Source: Streptomyces sp. NBC_01235 (GTDB taxonomy: Bacteria > Actinomycetota > Actinomycetes > Streptomycetales > Streptomycetaceae). From it: 64,000 nt of DNA. The stretch's first letter is position 1. Each line of letters begins with the position of its first letter. A program made the position numbers and the translations under genes. The notes beneath the pieces were generated by a model. It was not told the origin of the DNA. It searched no databases and was given only the letters and a program-made list of their open reading frames with translations. The stretch is taken from the NCBI RefSeq assembly GCF_035989285.1, contig NZ_CP108513.1, forward strand, positions 4,216,001-4,280,000, given 5' to 3'. Positions 39,486 through 49,143 of the stretch are shown piece by piece.

Positions 39486-42127
39486 GCGGAACCTCCGATC
39501 AGGGTGAGGAAGGCGTCCTCCAGGCGGCGGTGCGGGCCGACCGAGGTCACGGGCACGTCGAGCCGGACGAGTTCGGCGACCAGGCGCTGGGCGGTGCCGT
39601 CATCGTCCAGGCGGACCAGCAGGCCCTCGTCGGCGGGGACCGCGGAGGCCACGCCCGGCAGGGCGGCGATCTTCTCCACGACCGGCTCCTCCACGGGGGT
39701 GGCGGTGCCGACGAGGAGGGTGTCGCCGGAGCCGACGATCTCGGCGACCGGGCCGGCCTGGACCAGCTTCCCGCGGTCCATGACCACGAGGTGCGTGCAG
39801 GTCTGCTCGACCTCGGACAGGAGATGGCTGGAGACGATCACCGTGCGGCCGGCGGCCGCGTAGCGGATCATCACCTCGCGCATCTCGCGGATCTGCGGCG
39901 GGTCGAGGCCGTTGGTCGGTTCGTCGAGGATGAGCAGGTCCGGGAGGCCGAGCATGGCCTGGGCGATGGCCAGGCGCTGGCGCATGCCCTGGGAGTAGGT
40001 GCGCACGGCGCGGGCGAGGGCGTCGCCGAGGCCGGCGATCTCCAGCGCCTCCGCCAGGTGGGCGTCCTCGGCCGGGCGGCCGGTGGCCTGCCAGTACAGC
40101 TCCAGGTTCTCCCGGCCGGTCAGGTGCGGGAGGAAGCCGGCGCCCTCGACGAAGGAGCCGACGCGGGAGAGGACGGGGGCGCCCGGGCGGATGGCGTGGC
40201 CGAAGACGCGGATCTCGCCGCCGTCGGGCTTGATCAGGCCCATCAGCATGCGCAGCGTCGTCGTCTTGCCCGCGCCGTTCGGGCCGAGGAGGCCGAGGAC
40301 CTGACCCTTCTCGACGCGGAAGGAGAGGTCGCGGACGCTGTAGCGGTCGCCGCCCGCGTACTTCTTGCTCAGGTCGGTGATCTGGAGCGGGACCTCGGCG
40401 AGTGCCGGGTCGGGGGCGGGCGTGGCGGTGCGGCGGCGGGCCGTCAGCAGCAGGGCCAGCGCTACGCCCGCGCCCGTGAGGGGCAGCCACCAGACCCAGG
40501 ACGGCAGCGGGGCCGCCGCTGTCGTCACGGCCGGGGCGGTGGGGACCGACAGGCCGCCCTTCAGGGAGACGGTGTACGTCGCCGGGGCCGCCGGGGAGGC
40601 GTAGCCGAGGTCGGTGGAGGCGAGGACCAGGCGCAGGCGGTGGCCGTCGTCGACCTTGTGGTCGATCGCCGGGAGGGTGATCGTGACGTCCTTGCCGGCC
40701 TTGGCGCCCTCGACGCGGACGGGGGTGACGAGCTGGGAGGGCAGCACCTGCTGGGTGCCGTCGGCGCCGACGTCGTAGACCTTGGCGAAGAGGACGGCGG
40801 CGTCGCTCGTGGACTTCACGTGGACGGTGACCGTCGGGGAGCCGGTGACGCGCAGGTCGCCGGTGACCGGCGCGGAGTCGAAGGCGGCGTACTGGCCGGG
40901 GAAGTCGAGGGAGACGCCGACTCCGAGGGAGGAGAGCTGGGCGAGGCCGCCATCGCCGAGGCCGGGCAGGGCGGAGACGGCGGGCGGGCTCGCGCCGGCC
41001 GGGTTGGCGAACGACTGCTCCTCGCGGCGGCCGGTCAGCGGGAACGAGCGCTCGCCGCTCTCCAGGCCGGGGTAGCTGTCCGCGCTCGCGCCCCTGAGCT
41101 GGGCGGCGCCGTCGGTGGAATCGACTCCTCCGGTGCGGGTGACACGGAAGGCGGGGCCGGTGTCGGCGGACTTGTCGTCCTTCAGGTACCGGTCGAACCA
41201 GGCCCGCACCCGGGTCTGGACGCGGTCGCCCTCCAGGTCGCCGCCGTCGTGGCCGCCCGCGATCCAGTCGACGTCGACGGGCGCGCCGTTCGCGCGGATC
41301 GCCTTCTCGGCGGCGTCGGCCTGGGCGAGGGTGAAGAGGGAGTCGGTCTGTCCCTGGATGAGGAGGGTGGGGACCTTGATGCGGTCGGCGACGGCGGACG
41401 GCGAGCGTTCTTCGAGGAGCTCGCGGGCGGCGGCGTCGGGGGTACCGGACTCGGCGACGCGCTCGTACATGGCGGCCAGGGCGGGCTCGAAGTGGGCGGC
41501 GCCGCCACCGGTGTTGAAGAAGATGCCGGCCCACAGCTTCTTGAAGACACCGTCGGGGAACAGGGCGTCCGCGAGGTTCCAGTAGGTGATGGCGGGGGCG
41601 ATGGCGTCGACGCGGTCGTCGTATCCTGCGGCGAGCAGGGAGATCGCGCCGCCGTAGGAGGCGCCTGCCACGCCGACGCGCGGGTCGCCGGTCTTGTCGA
41701 GCTGGACCTGGGGCTGCTTCGCCAGCCAGTCGATCAGCTTCGAGACGTCGGCGACCTCGCCCTTCGGGTCGTTCAGCCCGATCTTGCCGGTGGACTCGCC
41801 GAAGCCGCGCGCGGACCACGTCAGCACCGCGTATCCGTCGCGGGCGAGCTTCTCGGCCTGCTGCCGGACGTCGTCCTTGCTGCCGCCGAAGCCGTGTCCG
41901 AGGAGGACGGCGGGGCGGCGGCCGGTTCCGGCGGTGAAGTAGGAGGTGTCCAGCTTCACCCCGTCCACCGCCATGACCCGGTCGGTGTGGTGCACCGCGG
42001 GCGTGTCGTCGTCGGAGGCGACGGCCGTCCAGGTACCGGCACCGGCGAGTACGGCCACGGCGGCCGCGGCGGCGAGGAGCCGTCGCGGCCGCCGTGGTCC
42101 TCGCAGACCGGGCAGTCGAAGATCCAT
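39482..42127 (-). CDS. Membrane-anchored S15-type hydrolase fused to ABC transporter ATPase
   Basis: An 881-residue fusion. An N-terminal membrane helix (about 16-38) is followed by an alpha/beta hydrolase resembling X-Pro dipeptidyl-peptidases and cocaine-esterase-like enzymes, with probable triad Ser157 (GASYGG), Asp262 (QGQTDSLF) and His293 (GGHDGG), then a PepX C-like beta domain (about 340-530). A second helix (about 545-570) leads to an ABC ATPase: Walker A GPNGAGKTTT, signature YSQGMRQRLAIAQAML and Walker B LLILDEPTNGLD. The hydrolase is probably outside and the ATPase inside. Coupled to the permease downstream, it suggests an exporter that processes its own substrate. Such fusions occur in other Streptomyces; the function is not settled. 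Confidence 0.85.
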   Translation of the reverse strand: MDLRLPGLRGPRRPRRLLAAAAAVAVLAGAGTWTAVASDDDTPAVHHTDRVMAVDGVKLDTSYFTAGTGRRPAVLLGHGFGGSKDDVRQQAEKLARDGYAVLTWSARGFGESTGKIGLNDPKGEVADVSKLIDWLAKQPQVQLDKTGDPRVGVAGASYGGAISLLAAGYDDRVDAIAPAITYWNLADALFPDGVFKKLWAGIFFNTGGGAAHFEPALAAMYERVAESGTPDAAARELLEERSPSAVADRIKVPTLLIQGQTDSLFTLAQADAAEKAIRANGAPVDVDWIAGGHDGGDLEGDRVQTRVRAWFDRYLKDDKSADTGPAFRVTRTGGVDSTDGAAQLRGASADSYPGLESGERSFPLTGRREEQSFANPAGASPPAVSALPGLGDGGLAQLSSLGVGVSLDFPGQYAAFDSAPVTGDLRVTGSPTVTVHVKSTSDAAVLFAKVYDVGADGTQQVLPSQLVTPVRVEGAKAGKDVTITLPAIDHKVDDGHRLRLVLASTDLGYASPAAPATYTVSLKGGLSVPTAPAVTTAAAPLPSWVWWLPLTGAGVALALLLTARRRTATPAPDPALAEVPLQITDLSKKYAGGDRYSVRDLSFRVEKGQVLGLLGPNGAGKTTTLRMLMGLIKPDGGEIRVFGHAIRPGAPVLSRVGSFVEGAGFLPHLTGRENLELYWQATGRPAEDAHLAEALEIAGLGDALARAVRTYSQGMRQRLAIAQAMLGLPDLLILDEPTNGLDPPQIREMREVMIRYAAAGRTVIVSSHLLSEVEQTCTHLVVMDRGKLVQAGPVAEIVGSGDTLLVGTATPVEEPVVEKIAALPGVASAVPADEGLLVRLDDDGTAQRLVAELVRLDVPVTSVGPHRRLEDAFLTLIGGSA

Positions 42128-42247
42128 GCTTCAACGGTACGGGGTGAAACTGTCGGGGAGTTGTCGACCGGAGGCCGAACTCGCCGCCATCCCGGCGGCG
42201 TACGGGAGGGTGGCCGCGTACACCAGACGCGGTATGCCCGGGATGGC

Positions 42248-43645
42248 TCAGACCCGCGCGTCCTCCGGGAGGGACACCAGCCAGCGGGTGTCGGGGCGGG
42301 GGCGGAGGTACACGACCCAGTAGAGGGTGGCGGCGGCGGTGATGCCGCCGGTCCAGAGCAGGTAGCGCGTCTCCTGCCGGGTCAGGACGTAGCCGAGGAC
42401 GGCGATCAGCACCACCGGCAGCACCGGCCAGAGCGGCATGCGCCAGGCGGGGGTGTGCCGGTGGTGGGCGCGACGGGAGAGCAGGGCGGCGACGGCGACG
42501 AGCAGGTACATGCCGGTCACGGAGACGCCGGTGACGCCGTACAGGGTGTCCAGGTTCACGAAGCAGAGCAGCGCGCCGGGGACGCCGACGGCGAGCGTGG
42601 CGACCCAGGGGGAGCCGAAGCGGCCGAGCTGGGAGAAGACCTGGTTGACCGGCGCGGGCCAGGCCTTGTCGCGGGCGGAGGCGAAGAGCACCCGCGAGTT
42701 CTGGATGACCATCACGATGCCGGCGTTGATGATCGCGAGCGCCACGCAGAGGCTGACGAAGGTGCCGACGGCCGAGTTGGACCAGGCGGTGACCATGGAG
42801 CCGATGTCGCCGCCGGTGAGCTGGGTGAGGTCGGAGGCGCCGAAGGTGATGGCGACGACCGGGACCAGGATGATCACCGAGGAGATGGCAAGCGTGGCGA
42901 GGACCGTGCGGGCGACGTTGCGGCGCGGGTTCTCCAGCTCCTCGGAGAGGTAGACGGCGGTCGAGAAGCCCTGGGTGACGAAGAGGGCGATGGCGAGGCC
43001 GGAGACGACCAGCATGGCGGTGACGGTGTCGGCGTGCCCGTCGGCCCCGGCGACCTGCATCGAGACGAGGCTGCCCGCGCCGCGGTGGCCGTGGGCGAAG
43101 CCCAGCACCGCGACGACGGCCGCCGCGATGACCTCCAGGACCAGGAAGACGCCGGTGATCCAGGCGTTGGCGCGCAGGTCGAGCAGGCCGGCGAGGGTGG
43201 CCAGCAGCATGACTCCGGCGCCCGCGAGGGAGGGGTCGAGGTGGACGACCGGGGCGAGGTAGTCGGCCGTGCCCATCGCGATGACCGGCGGGACGATCAT
43301 GACGACGAGCAGGGAGAGGACGAAGACCAGCCAGCCCGCGAGGCGTCCGGCCAGCGTCGACACCATGGCGTACTCGCCGCCCGCGCTGGGGATGAGGGTG
43401 CCCAGCTCGGAGTAGCAGAACGCCACGGCGATGCAGAGGAGCGAGCCGATCGCGATCGTGAGTGCGGTCGCGGTGCCGAGCGTGCCGAACAGGTCCGGGA
43501 CGACGACGAAGAGGGTGGAGGCGGGGGTCACGCAGGAGAGGGTGAGGAGGGTGCCGCCGACGACTCCGATGGAGCGCTTGAGCTTCTGGGGGCTGCCGGG
43601 CGCCTGAGGGAGGGCGGTCTCGACAGGGCGGAGCGTGTCGGTCAT
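42248..43645 (-). CDS. APC-family amino-acid/polyamine permease
   Basis: A 465-residue transporter with 12 probable helices. The start MTDTLRPVETALPQAPGSPQKLKRSIG is cytoplasmic; helix 1 contains GGTLLTLSCVTPASTLF (the unwound substrate segment) and ELGTLIPSAGGEYAMV follows, typical of the APC superfamily. The substrate could be an amino acid or amine. The ATG at 43645 fits the family start, although the frame is open to 43747. Monocistronic; a short gap separates it from the fusion gene. Confidence 0.8.
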   Translation of the reverse strand: MTDTLRPVETALPQAPGSPQKLKRSIGVVGGTLLTLSCVTPASTLFVVVPDLFGTLGTATALTIAIGSLLCIAVAFCYSELGTLIPSAGGEYAMVSTLAGRLAGWLVFVLSLLVVMIVPPVIAMGTADYLAPVVHLDPSLAGAGVMLLATLAGLLDLRANAWITGVFLVLEVIAAAVVAVLGFAHGHRGAGSLVSMQVAGADGHADTVTAMLVVSGLAIALFVTQGFSTAVYLSEELENPRRNVARTVLATLAISSVIILVPVVAITFGASDLTQLTGGDIGSMVTAWSNSAVGTFVSLCVALAIINAGIVMVIQNSRVLFASARDKAWPAPVNQVFSQLGRFGSPWVATLAVGVPGALLCFVNLDTLYGVTGVSVTGMYLLVAVAALLSRRAHHRHTPAWRMPLWPVLPVVLIAVLGYVLTRQETRYLLWTGGITAAATLYWVVYLRPRPDTRWLVSLPEDARV

Positions 43646-43978
43646 GCGGCGATTCCGATCGACTCGTGCGGCGAGGTGAGGGGCGGGAGCGCCATCGCCT
43701 CCGGCGGCTTTGGTCGTACGTCGTTCGTCCGCTCCCGGCGGCTGCATGGAATCCCGACGGAAACCGGTGCGTCAATAGGGGTTCACCTACGGAATTCGTT
43801 GAATAAAGCCGCTCCAGATCACGGATACGGCGCTTCCGGTCCGACTGCTCCGCTCCCTCGGGGCGTGCGGGAACCGCAGGGCGGGCGTCGAAAAAACATG
43901 GGGACGTTCGACATGCGGACATGTCAGTGTGTCTCGTTACAGTGCGGGGATCACAGACGATTCACAGGGTGGGGACGA
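43646..43978. other. Divergent intergenic region
   Basis: 333 bases between the APC permease and the lipoprotein gene, divergently read. No clear operator. The rightward gene has a GGTGGGG ribosome site just before its ATG. Confidence 0.35.
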
Positions 43979-44809
43979 ATGAAGCCGGGACACAACGCTG
44001 CCTGGGCAGGGGCCGCGGTGGTGGCGCTCGTGGCGACCGCGGGGTGCGGTACGAAGGCGGCCGAGGGGGCGGCCAAGGCCGTGGACCGGAGCGAGGCGAT
44101 CATGGCGGCGCTGACGCGGGCGACCGACCGGACCGACCGGGTCGGCTCGGCCCGGGTCAAGATGACCACCGATCTGGGCACCGGCACCCCGATCGCGATG
44201 GACGGCACGTACTCCTGGGGCGACGGGTACGCCTACGACGTCCAGATGGACACCAAGGCATCGCAGATGCAGACGTTGCAGGACGCCCCGACGATCCGCA
44301 CGCTGCTCGTGGACGGCGCCTACTACTACGACGTCGACCCGCAGCCCTCCGGCCCGCTCGCGGGCAAGGAGTGGATGAAGATCGACGCCTCGGCCGTGCT
44401 CGGCGACAAGGGCGCCCAGGCCCTCAGCGGCAGCAGCGGCAGCCCGACGGCGTCCCTGAAGGGCCTCAAATACGCCAACGACGTCGACGACCTGGGCACG
44501 GAGACCGTCAACGGGAAGCACGCGACCCATTACCGAGCGACGATCGACCAGTCCCGCATGGGGAAGTTCAAGGACGCCCTCGGCGACAAGGGCGGCCTCC
44601 TCGGCTCGACGACCGGCGGCGTGGACTCGATCACCGTCGACGTCTGGGTCGGCGACGACGACCTGCCGGTGCGCATCCTGCAGGTGATGGGGGCCATGAA
44701 GGTCACCGTCGACTTCGAGAAGTTCGGCGCCACGGCCGAGGTGAAGGCCCCGCCGGCCGCGCAGACCGGCGACCTGACCGAGGCGATCAAGGAAGCCAAC
44801 GGCCAGTAG
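43979..44809 (+). CDS. Lipoprotein, LppX/LprAFG-like
   Basis: A 276-residue secreted lipoprotein. Signal sequence with lipobox VATAGC (Cys at about residue 23). The mature domain (SARVKMTTDLGTGTPIAMDGTYSW..., DGAYYYDVDP, VNGKHATHYRATID) is a beta-sheet shell like the mycobacterial LppX/LprG family, which binds lipids or glycolipids. It might carry a lipid between membrane and wall. A convergent terminator separates it from mmsA. Confidence 0.8.
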   Translation: MKPGHNAAWAGAAVVALVATAGCGTKAAEGAAKAVDRSEAIMAALTRATDRTDRVGSARVKMTTDLGTGTPIAMDGTYSWGDGYAYDVQMDTKASQMQTLQDAPTIRTLLVDGAYYYDVDPQPSGPLAGKEWMKIDASAVLGDKGAQALSGSSGSPTASLKGLKYANDVDDLGTETVNGKHATHYRATIDQSRMGKFKDALGDKGGLLGSTTGGVDSITVDVWVGDDDLPVRILQVMGAMKVTVDFEKFGATAEVKAPPAAQTGDLTEAIKEANGQ

Positions 44810-44820
44810 ACCCGCACGCG

Positions 44821-44863
44821 ACGACGCCCCGCCCTCCCCTCACCGGGGACGACGGGGCGTCGT
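44821..44863. terminator. Bidirectional terminator
   Basis: 11-bp stem ACGACGCCCCG/CGGGGCGTCGT with a 21-base loop, between convergent lipoprotein and mmsA genes. Confidence 0.8.
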
Positions 44864-44875
44864 GCGAGCGCCGCC

Positions 44876-46378
44876 TCAGTGGTTGCGCGGGAAGCCCAGG
44901 TCGACGCCCGCCGGGGCGTCGGCCGGGTCGGGCCAGCGGGTGGTGACGACCTTGCCGCGGGTGTAGAAGTGGGTGCCGTCGTTGCCGTAGATGTGGTGGT
45001 CGCCGAAGAGCGAGTCCTTCCAGCCACCGAAGCTGTGGTAGCCGACGGGGACCGGGATCGGGACGTTCACGCCGACCATGCCGGCCTCGATCTCCAGCTG
45101 GAAGCGGCGGGCCGCGCCGCCGTCCCGGGTGAAGATCGCGGTGCCGTTGCCGAAGGGCGAGGCGTTGATGAGGGCGACGCCCTCGTCGTAGGTGTCCACG
45201 CGGAGCACGCACAGCACCGGGCCGAAGATCTCGTCCTGGTAGGCCTTCGCGCTGGTCGGCACCTTGTCGAGGAGCGAGATGCCGATCCAGTGACCGTCCT
45301 CGAAGCCCTCGACCGTGTAGCCCGTGCCGTCCAGGACGACCTCGGCGCCCTCGGCCGCCGCGCCCGTGACGTAGGACGCCACCTTGTCGCGGTGGACGGC
45401 GGTGATCAGCGGGCCCATCTCGGAGGTGGGGTCGTTGCCGGGGCCGATCTTGATCTTCTCGGCGCGCTCGCGGATCTTCTCCACCAGCTCGTCGCCGATC
45501 GCGCCGACCGCCACGACCGCGGAGATCGCCATGCAGCGCTCGCCCGCCGAGCCGTAGGCGGCGGACACGGCGGCGTCGGCGGCCGCGTCCAGGTCCGCGT
45601 CCGGCAGGACCAGCATGTGGTTCTTGGCGCCGCCCAGGGCCTGGACGCGCTTGTGGTTCGCCGAGGCGGTGGTGTGGATGTAGCGGGCGATCGGCGTCGA
45701 GCCGACGAAGGACACCGCCTTGACGTCCGGGTGCTCCAGGAGGCGGTCGACGGCCACCTTGTCGCCGTGGACGACGTTGAAGACGCCGTCGGGCAGGCCC
45801 GCCTCGGCCAGCAGCTCGGCGATCTTCAGCGACGCCGACGGGTCCTTCTCCGACGGCTTCAGCACGAACGTGTTGCCGCACGCGATGGCGATCGGGAACA
45901 TCCACATCGGGACCATCGCCGGGAAGTTGAACGGCGTGATGCCCGCGACGACACCCAGCGGCTGGCGGATGGACGACACGTCCACGCGGCTGGCCACCTC
46001 GGTCGACAGCTCACCCTTCAGCTGCACGGTGATCCCGCACGCCAGGTCCACGATCTCCAGGCCGCGAGCGACCTCGCCCAGCGCGTCGCTGTGCACCTTG
46101 CCGTGCTCGGCGGTGATCAGCTCGGCGATCGCGTCCCGGTTCGCGTCGAGCAGCGCCCGGAACTTGAACAGGATCGTGCTCCGCCTGGCGAGCGAGGAGG
46201 TGCCCCAGGTGGCGTAGGCGTCCTTGGCGGCGGCCACGGCCGCGTCGACCTCGTCGACGGTCGCGAACGCGACCTTCGTGGTGACCGCGCCGGTCGCCGG
46301 GTCGGTGACGGGTCCGTACGTACCCGACGCGCCTTCGACGGTCTTGCCGCCGATCCAGTGGTTGACGATCTTCGTCAT
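44876..46378 (-). CDS. mmsA: Methylmalonate-semialdehyde dehydrogenase (CoA-acylating)
   Basis: A 500-residue aldehyde dehydrogenase that oxidises malonate semialdehyde (end of inositol breakdown) or methylmalonate semialdehyde (valine) to acetyl- or propionyl-CoA using CoA and NAD. Motifs: ITPFNFPAMVPMWMFP, FVLKPSEKDP, FVGSTPIARYI and the catalytic Cys in GSAGERCMAIS. Length matches MmsA/IolA. It ends the iol run; the start at 46378 follows a 14-base gap after iolD stop. A terminator follows downstream. Confidence 0.92.
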   Translation of the reverse strand: MTKIVNHWIGGKTVEGASGTYGPVTDPATGAVTTKVAFATVDEVDAAVAAAKDAYATWGTSSLARRSTILFKFRALLDANRDAIAELITAEHGKVHSDALGEVARGLEIVDLACGITVQLKGELSTEVASRVDVSSIRQPLGVVAGITPFNFPAMVPMWMFPIAIACGNTFVLKPSEKDPSASLKIAELLAEAGLPDGVFNVVHGDKVAVDRLLEHPDVKAVSFVGSTPIARYIHTTASANHKRVQALGGAKNHMLVLPDADLDAAADAAVSAAYGSAGERCMAISAVVAVGAIGDELVEKIRERAEKIKIGPGNDPTSEMGPLITAVHRDKVASYVTGAAAEGAEVVLDGTGYTVEGFEDGHWIGISLLDKVPTSAKAYQDEIFGPVLCVLRVDTYDEGVALINASPFGNGTAIFTRDGGAARRFQLEIEAGMVGVNVPIPVPVGYHSFGGWKDSLFGDHHIYGNDGTHFYTRGKVVTTRWPDPADAPAGVDLGFPRNH

Positions 46379-46392
46379 GACCGAGTACTCCT

Positions 46393-48294
46393 TCACAGAT
46401 GGTGGCGTCGGGTAGAGACGTGCCGTTCGTACAGCTCGCGTGCCTTCACCGCGGACGCTCGGGTCGCGGTCTCGGCGACAGGTACATCCCACCAGGCCTG
46501 CGCGGGCGGTGGGCCCGACACAGTGTCGGCCGTTTCCGTCTCGACGTAGACACATGTGGGAGTGTCGGCGCGGCGCGCCTCGGCGAGGGCCTCGCGCAGT
46601 TCGCGGACGGTCTTCGCGCGCAGCACGCGCATGCCCAGGCTGGCCACGTTGGCGGCCAGGTCGACGGGGAGCGGCGCGCCCGTGAAGGTGCCGTCCGACG
46701 AGGTGAAGCGGTACGCGGTGCCGAACCGCTCGCCGCCCACCGACTCCGACAGACCGCCGATCGAGGCGTAGCCGTGGTTCTGCACGAGCAGGATCTTGAT
46801 CGCGATCCCCTCCTGCACGGCCGTCACGATCTCCGTCGGCATCATCAGGTACGTGCCGTCGCCGACCAGGGCCCAGACGTTGCGTTCGGGAGCGGCCAGC
46901 TTCACGCCGATGGCGGCCGGGATCTCGTACCCCATGCAGGAGTAGCCGTACTCCAGGTGGTACTGGTCCCGGGAGCGCGCCCGCCAGAGTTTGTGCAGGT
47001 CGCCGGGGAGCGAACCGGCCGCGTTGATGATCACGTCCGACTCGTCGGCGAGGGCGTCGAGGGCGCCGAGCACCTGCGGCTGCGTCGGGCGTACGTCGGG
47101 CTCGTCGGCCTCGTAGCAGGCGTCGACGCGCTGTTCCCAGCGCTCCTTGTCCTCGGAGTACTCGGTGACGTACGCGTCCGCGACCCGGTGGCCGTGCATC
47201 TGGAGGGCCTCGGTCAGCTCGCCCAGGCCGCTGCGGGCGTCCGCGACAAGCGGGCGGCCGGCGAGCTTGTGGCCGTCGTAGGACGCGATGTTGAGGTTGA
47301 GGAAGCGGACGCCCTCGCCGGTGAAGAGGGTGTTGGAGGCGGTGGTGAAGTCGGTGTAGCGGGTGCCGACGCCGATGATCAGGTCCGCCGTGCGGGCGAG
47401 TTCGTCCGCGGTGGCGGTGCCCGTGTGGCCGACGCCGCCCACGTCCTGCGGGTGGTCGTAGCGCAGGGAGCCCTTGCCGGCCTGGGTGGAGGCGACCGGG
47501 ATGCCGGTGGCCTCGGCGAACTCGGCGAGAGCCGCCTCGGCGCGGCTGTGGTGGACTCCGCCGCCGGCGATGAGGAGGGGGCGCTTGGCGGCGCGGATGG
47601 CCGTGACCGCCTCGGCGAGTTCGGTGGGGTCGGCTCCGGGACGTCGTACGACCCAGGTGCGCTCGGCGAAGAACTCGTCGGGCCAGTCGTAGGCCTCGGC
47701 CTGGACGTCCTGGGGCATCGCGAGGGTGACCGCGCCCGTCTCCACCGGGTCGGTGAGGACGCGCATGGCCTGGAGGGCTGCCGGAATCAGGGCTTCCGGA
47801 CGGGTGATCCGGTCGAAGTACCTCGACACCGGGCGCAGGGTGTCGTTGACCGACACATCGCCCGCGTAGGGGACCTCGAGCTGCTGGAGGACCGGGTCGG
47901 CGACGCGGGTCGCGAAGATGTCACCCGGGAGGAGGAGCACCGGGAGGTGGTTGACGGTCGCCAGGGCGGCACCCGTCACCAGGTTGGTCGCGCCGGGGCC
48001 GATGGAGGTCGTCACCGCATGGGTGGAGAGGCGGCCCGACTGGCGGGCGTAACCGACGGCCGCGTGGACCATCGACTGCTCATTGCGACCCTGGTGGAAC
48101 GGCATCTCGTCGCCGTACTCGATCAGCGCCTGGCCGAGGCCCGCGACGTTGCCGTGGCCGAAGATGCCCCAGGTCGCGCCGATCAGCCGCTGCCGTACGC
48201 CGTCGCGCTCCGTGTACTGGGCGGCGAGGAAGCGGACGAGTGCCTGGGCGACCGTCAGCCTCGTCGTCGAGGTCGTCGAGGTCGTCGAGGTCAT
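46393..48294 (-). CDS. iolD: Trihydroxycyclohexane-1,2-dione hydrolase
   Basis: A 633-residue thiamin-diphosphate enzyme that opens the ring of the inosose-derived diketone. N-terminal ThDP pyrimidine domain (LTVAQALVRFLAAQYTERDGV, GHGNVAGLGQALIE, NEQSMVHAAVGYAR), central FAD-like domain, C-terminal diphosphate domain with VGDGTYLMMPTEIVTA and QNHGYASIGGLSES. ATG start overlaps the iolB stop (ATGA). The first residues TSTTSTTSTT come from 9-bp repeats and are probably flexible. Confidence 0.92.
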   Translation of the reverse strand: MTSTTSTTSTTRLTVAQALVRFLAAQYTERDGVRQRLIGATWGIFGHGNVAGLGQALIEYGDEMPFHQGRNEQSMVHAAVGYARQSGRLSTHAVTTSIGPGATNLVTGAALATVNHLPVLLLPGDIFATRVADPVLQQLEVPYAGDVSVNDTLRPVSRYFDRITRPEALIPAALQAMRVLTDPVETGAVTLAMPQDVQAEAYDWPDEFFAERTWVVRRPGADPTELAEAVTAIRAAKRPLLIAGGGVHHSRAEAALAEFAEATGIPVASTQAGKGSLRYDHPQDVGGVGHTGTATADELARTADLIIGVGTRYTDFTTASNTLFTGEGVRFLNLNIASYDGHKLAGRPLVADARSGLGELTEALQMHGHRVADAYVTEYSEDKERWEQRVDACYEADEPDVRPTQPQVLGALDALADESDVIINAAGSLPGDLHKLWRARSRDQYHLEYGYSCMGYEIPAAIGVKLAAPERNVWALVGDGTYLMMPTEIVTAVQEGIAIKILLVQNHGYASIGGLSESVGGERFGTAYRFTSSDGTFTGAPLPVDLAANVASLGMRVLRAKTVRELREALAEARRADTPTCVYVETETADTVSGPPPAQAWWDVPVAETATRASAVKARELYERHVSTRRHHL

Positions 48295-49136
48295 CGGTAA
48301 CCCCCTGTGCTTTCTACGTGGTCCGGGTGGAAGCAGATCCGCCACTCCCGTGTCTCGCCGGGTCCGGCCATGACGTTCAGGTAGTACATGGCGTGCCCGG
48401 GCTGGGCGATGGCCGGGCCGTGCCAGCCGTCGGGGACGAGGACGGCGTCACCGGAGCGGACCTCGGCGAGGACGTCGGATCCGCCCTCGCGCGAAGGGGA
48501 CACGCGCTGGTAGCCGAAGCCGTGCGGGCCGTCGATCTCGAAGTAGTAGATCTCCTCGAGCTCGGCCTCCTCGCCCGGCCGGTACTCGTCGTGCTTGTGC
48601 GGCGGGTACGAGGACCAGTTGCCGCCGGGGGTGATCACCTCGACGGCGATCAGCCTGTCGCAGTCGAAGGCGTCGGCGGAGGCGAAGTTGCGCACCAGAC
48701 GGGCGCAGTTGCCGCTGCCGCGCTCTTCGACGGGGACCTCCGGCGCGGGGCCGTAGCGGGCGGGGAGTTGTCGCTCGCACTTCGCTCCTGCCAGGGCGAA
48801 GCGGCCTCCCGCGCCGGAGGCGATCATGGCCTGGGAGTCGCGGGGAACGTACGCGAAGTCGGAGACCGACGCGAACACCGTTTCCCTGCCCAGGAGTTGG
48901 AACTCTTTTCCGTCTGTTTGTACGGCACATCCGCCTTCGAGGGGAAGCACGATCCACTCACTGTCGCCCGTGGTGAAGGTGTGCGTGCCACCCGGCGCCA
49001 GCTCGACGATCCGCAGGCTGCTGTAGCCCCAGCCGGCCCGCTTGGGGTCGATGTCGAGCGCGTAGTGGGCGTCGGCAGTGGCGCCGCGCGGGATGTACAG
49101 GTCCTTCTTCGTGGTGTGCGGCTCTGTGTTCGTCAT
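48291..49136 (-). CDS. iolB: 5-deoxy-glucuronate isomerase
   Basis: A 281-residue double cupin. It converts 5-deoxy-glucuronate to 2-deoxy-5-keto-gluconate. Metal-binding His/Glu of the cupin are in YPPHKHDEYRPGEEAELEEIYYFE; a second barrel contains GWHGPAIAQPGHAMYYLNVMAG. Operon order iolC-aldolase-iolB-iolD-mmsA fits inositol catabolism. ATGA overlap with iolD; only 7 bases to the aldolase stop. Confidence 0.92.
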   Translation of the reverse strand: MTNTEPHTTKKDLYIPRGATADAHYALDIDPKRAGWGYSSLRIVELAPGGTHTFTTGDSEWIVLPLEGGCAVQTDGKEFQLLGRETVFASVSDFAYVPRDSQAMIASGAGGRFALAGAKCERQLPARYGPAPEVPVEERGSGNCARLVRNFASADAFDCDRLIAVEVITPGGNWSSYPPHKHDEYRPGEEAELEEIYYFEIDGPHGFGYQRVSPSREGGSDVLAEVRSGDAVLVPDGWHGPAIAQPGHAMYYLNVMAGPGETREWRICFHPDHVESTGGYR

Positions 49137-49143
49137 GTGGCCC

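Noticed and set aside
39530..44809. Very long open frames on both strands (1759 codons plus; 1440 codons minus)
   Set aside because: They are shadow frames of real genes; high GC removes stop codons. Their composition (Gly/Arg/Val/Asp strings) is not protein-like, and the real genes with clear motifs occupy the other frame.
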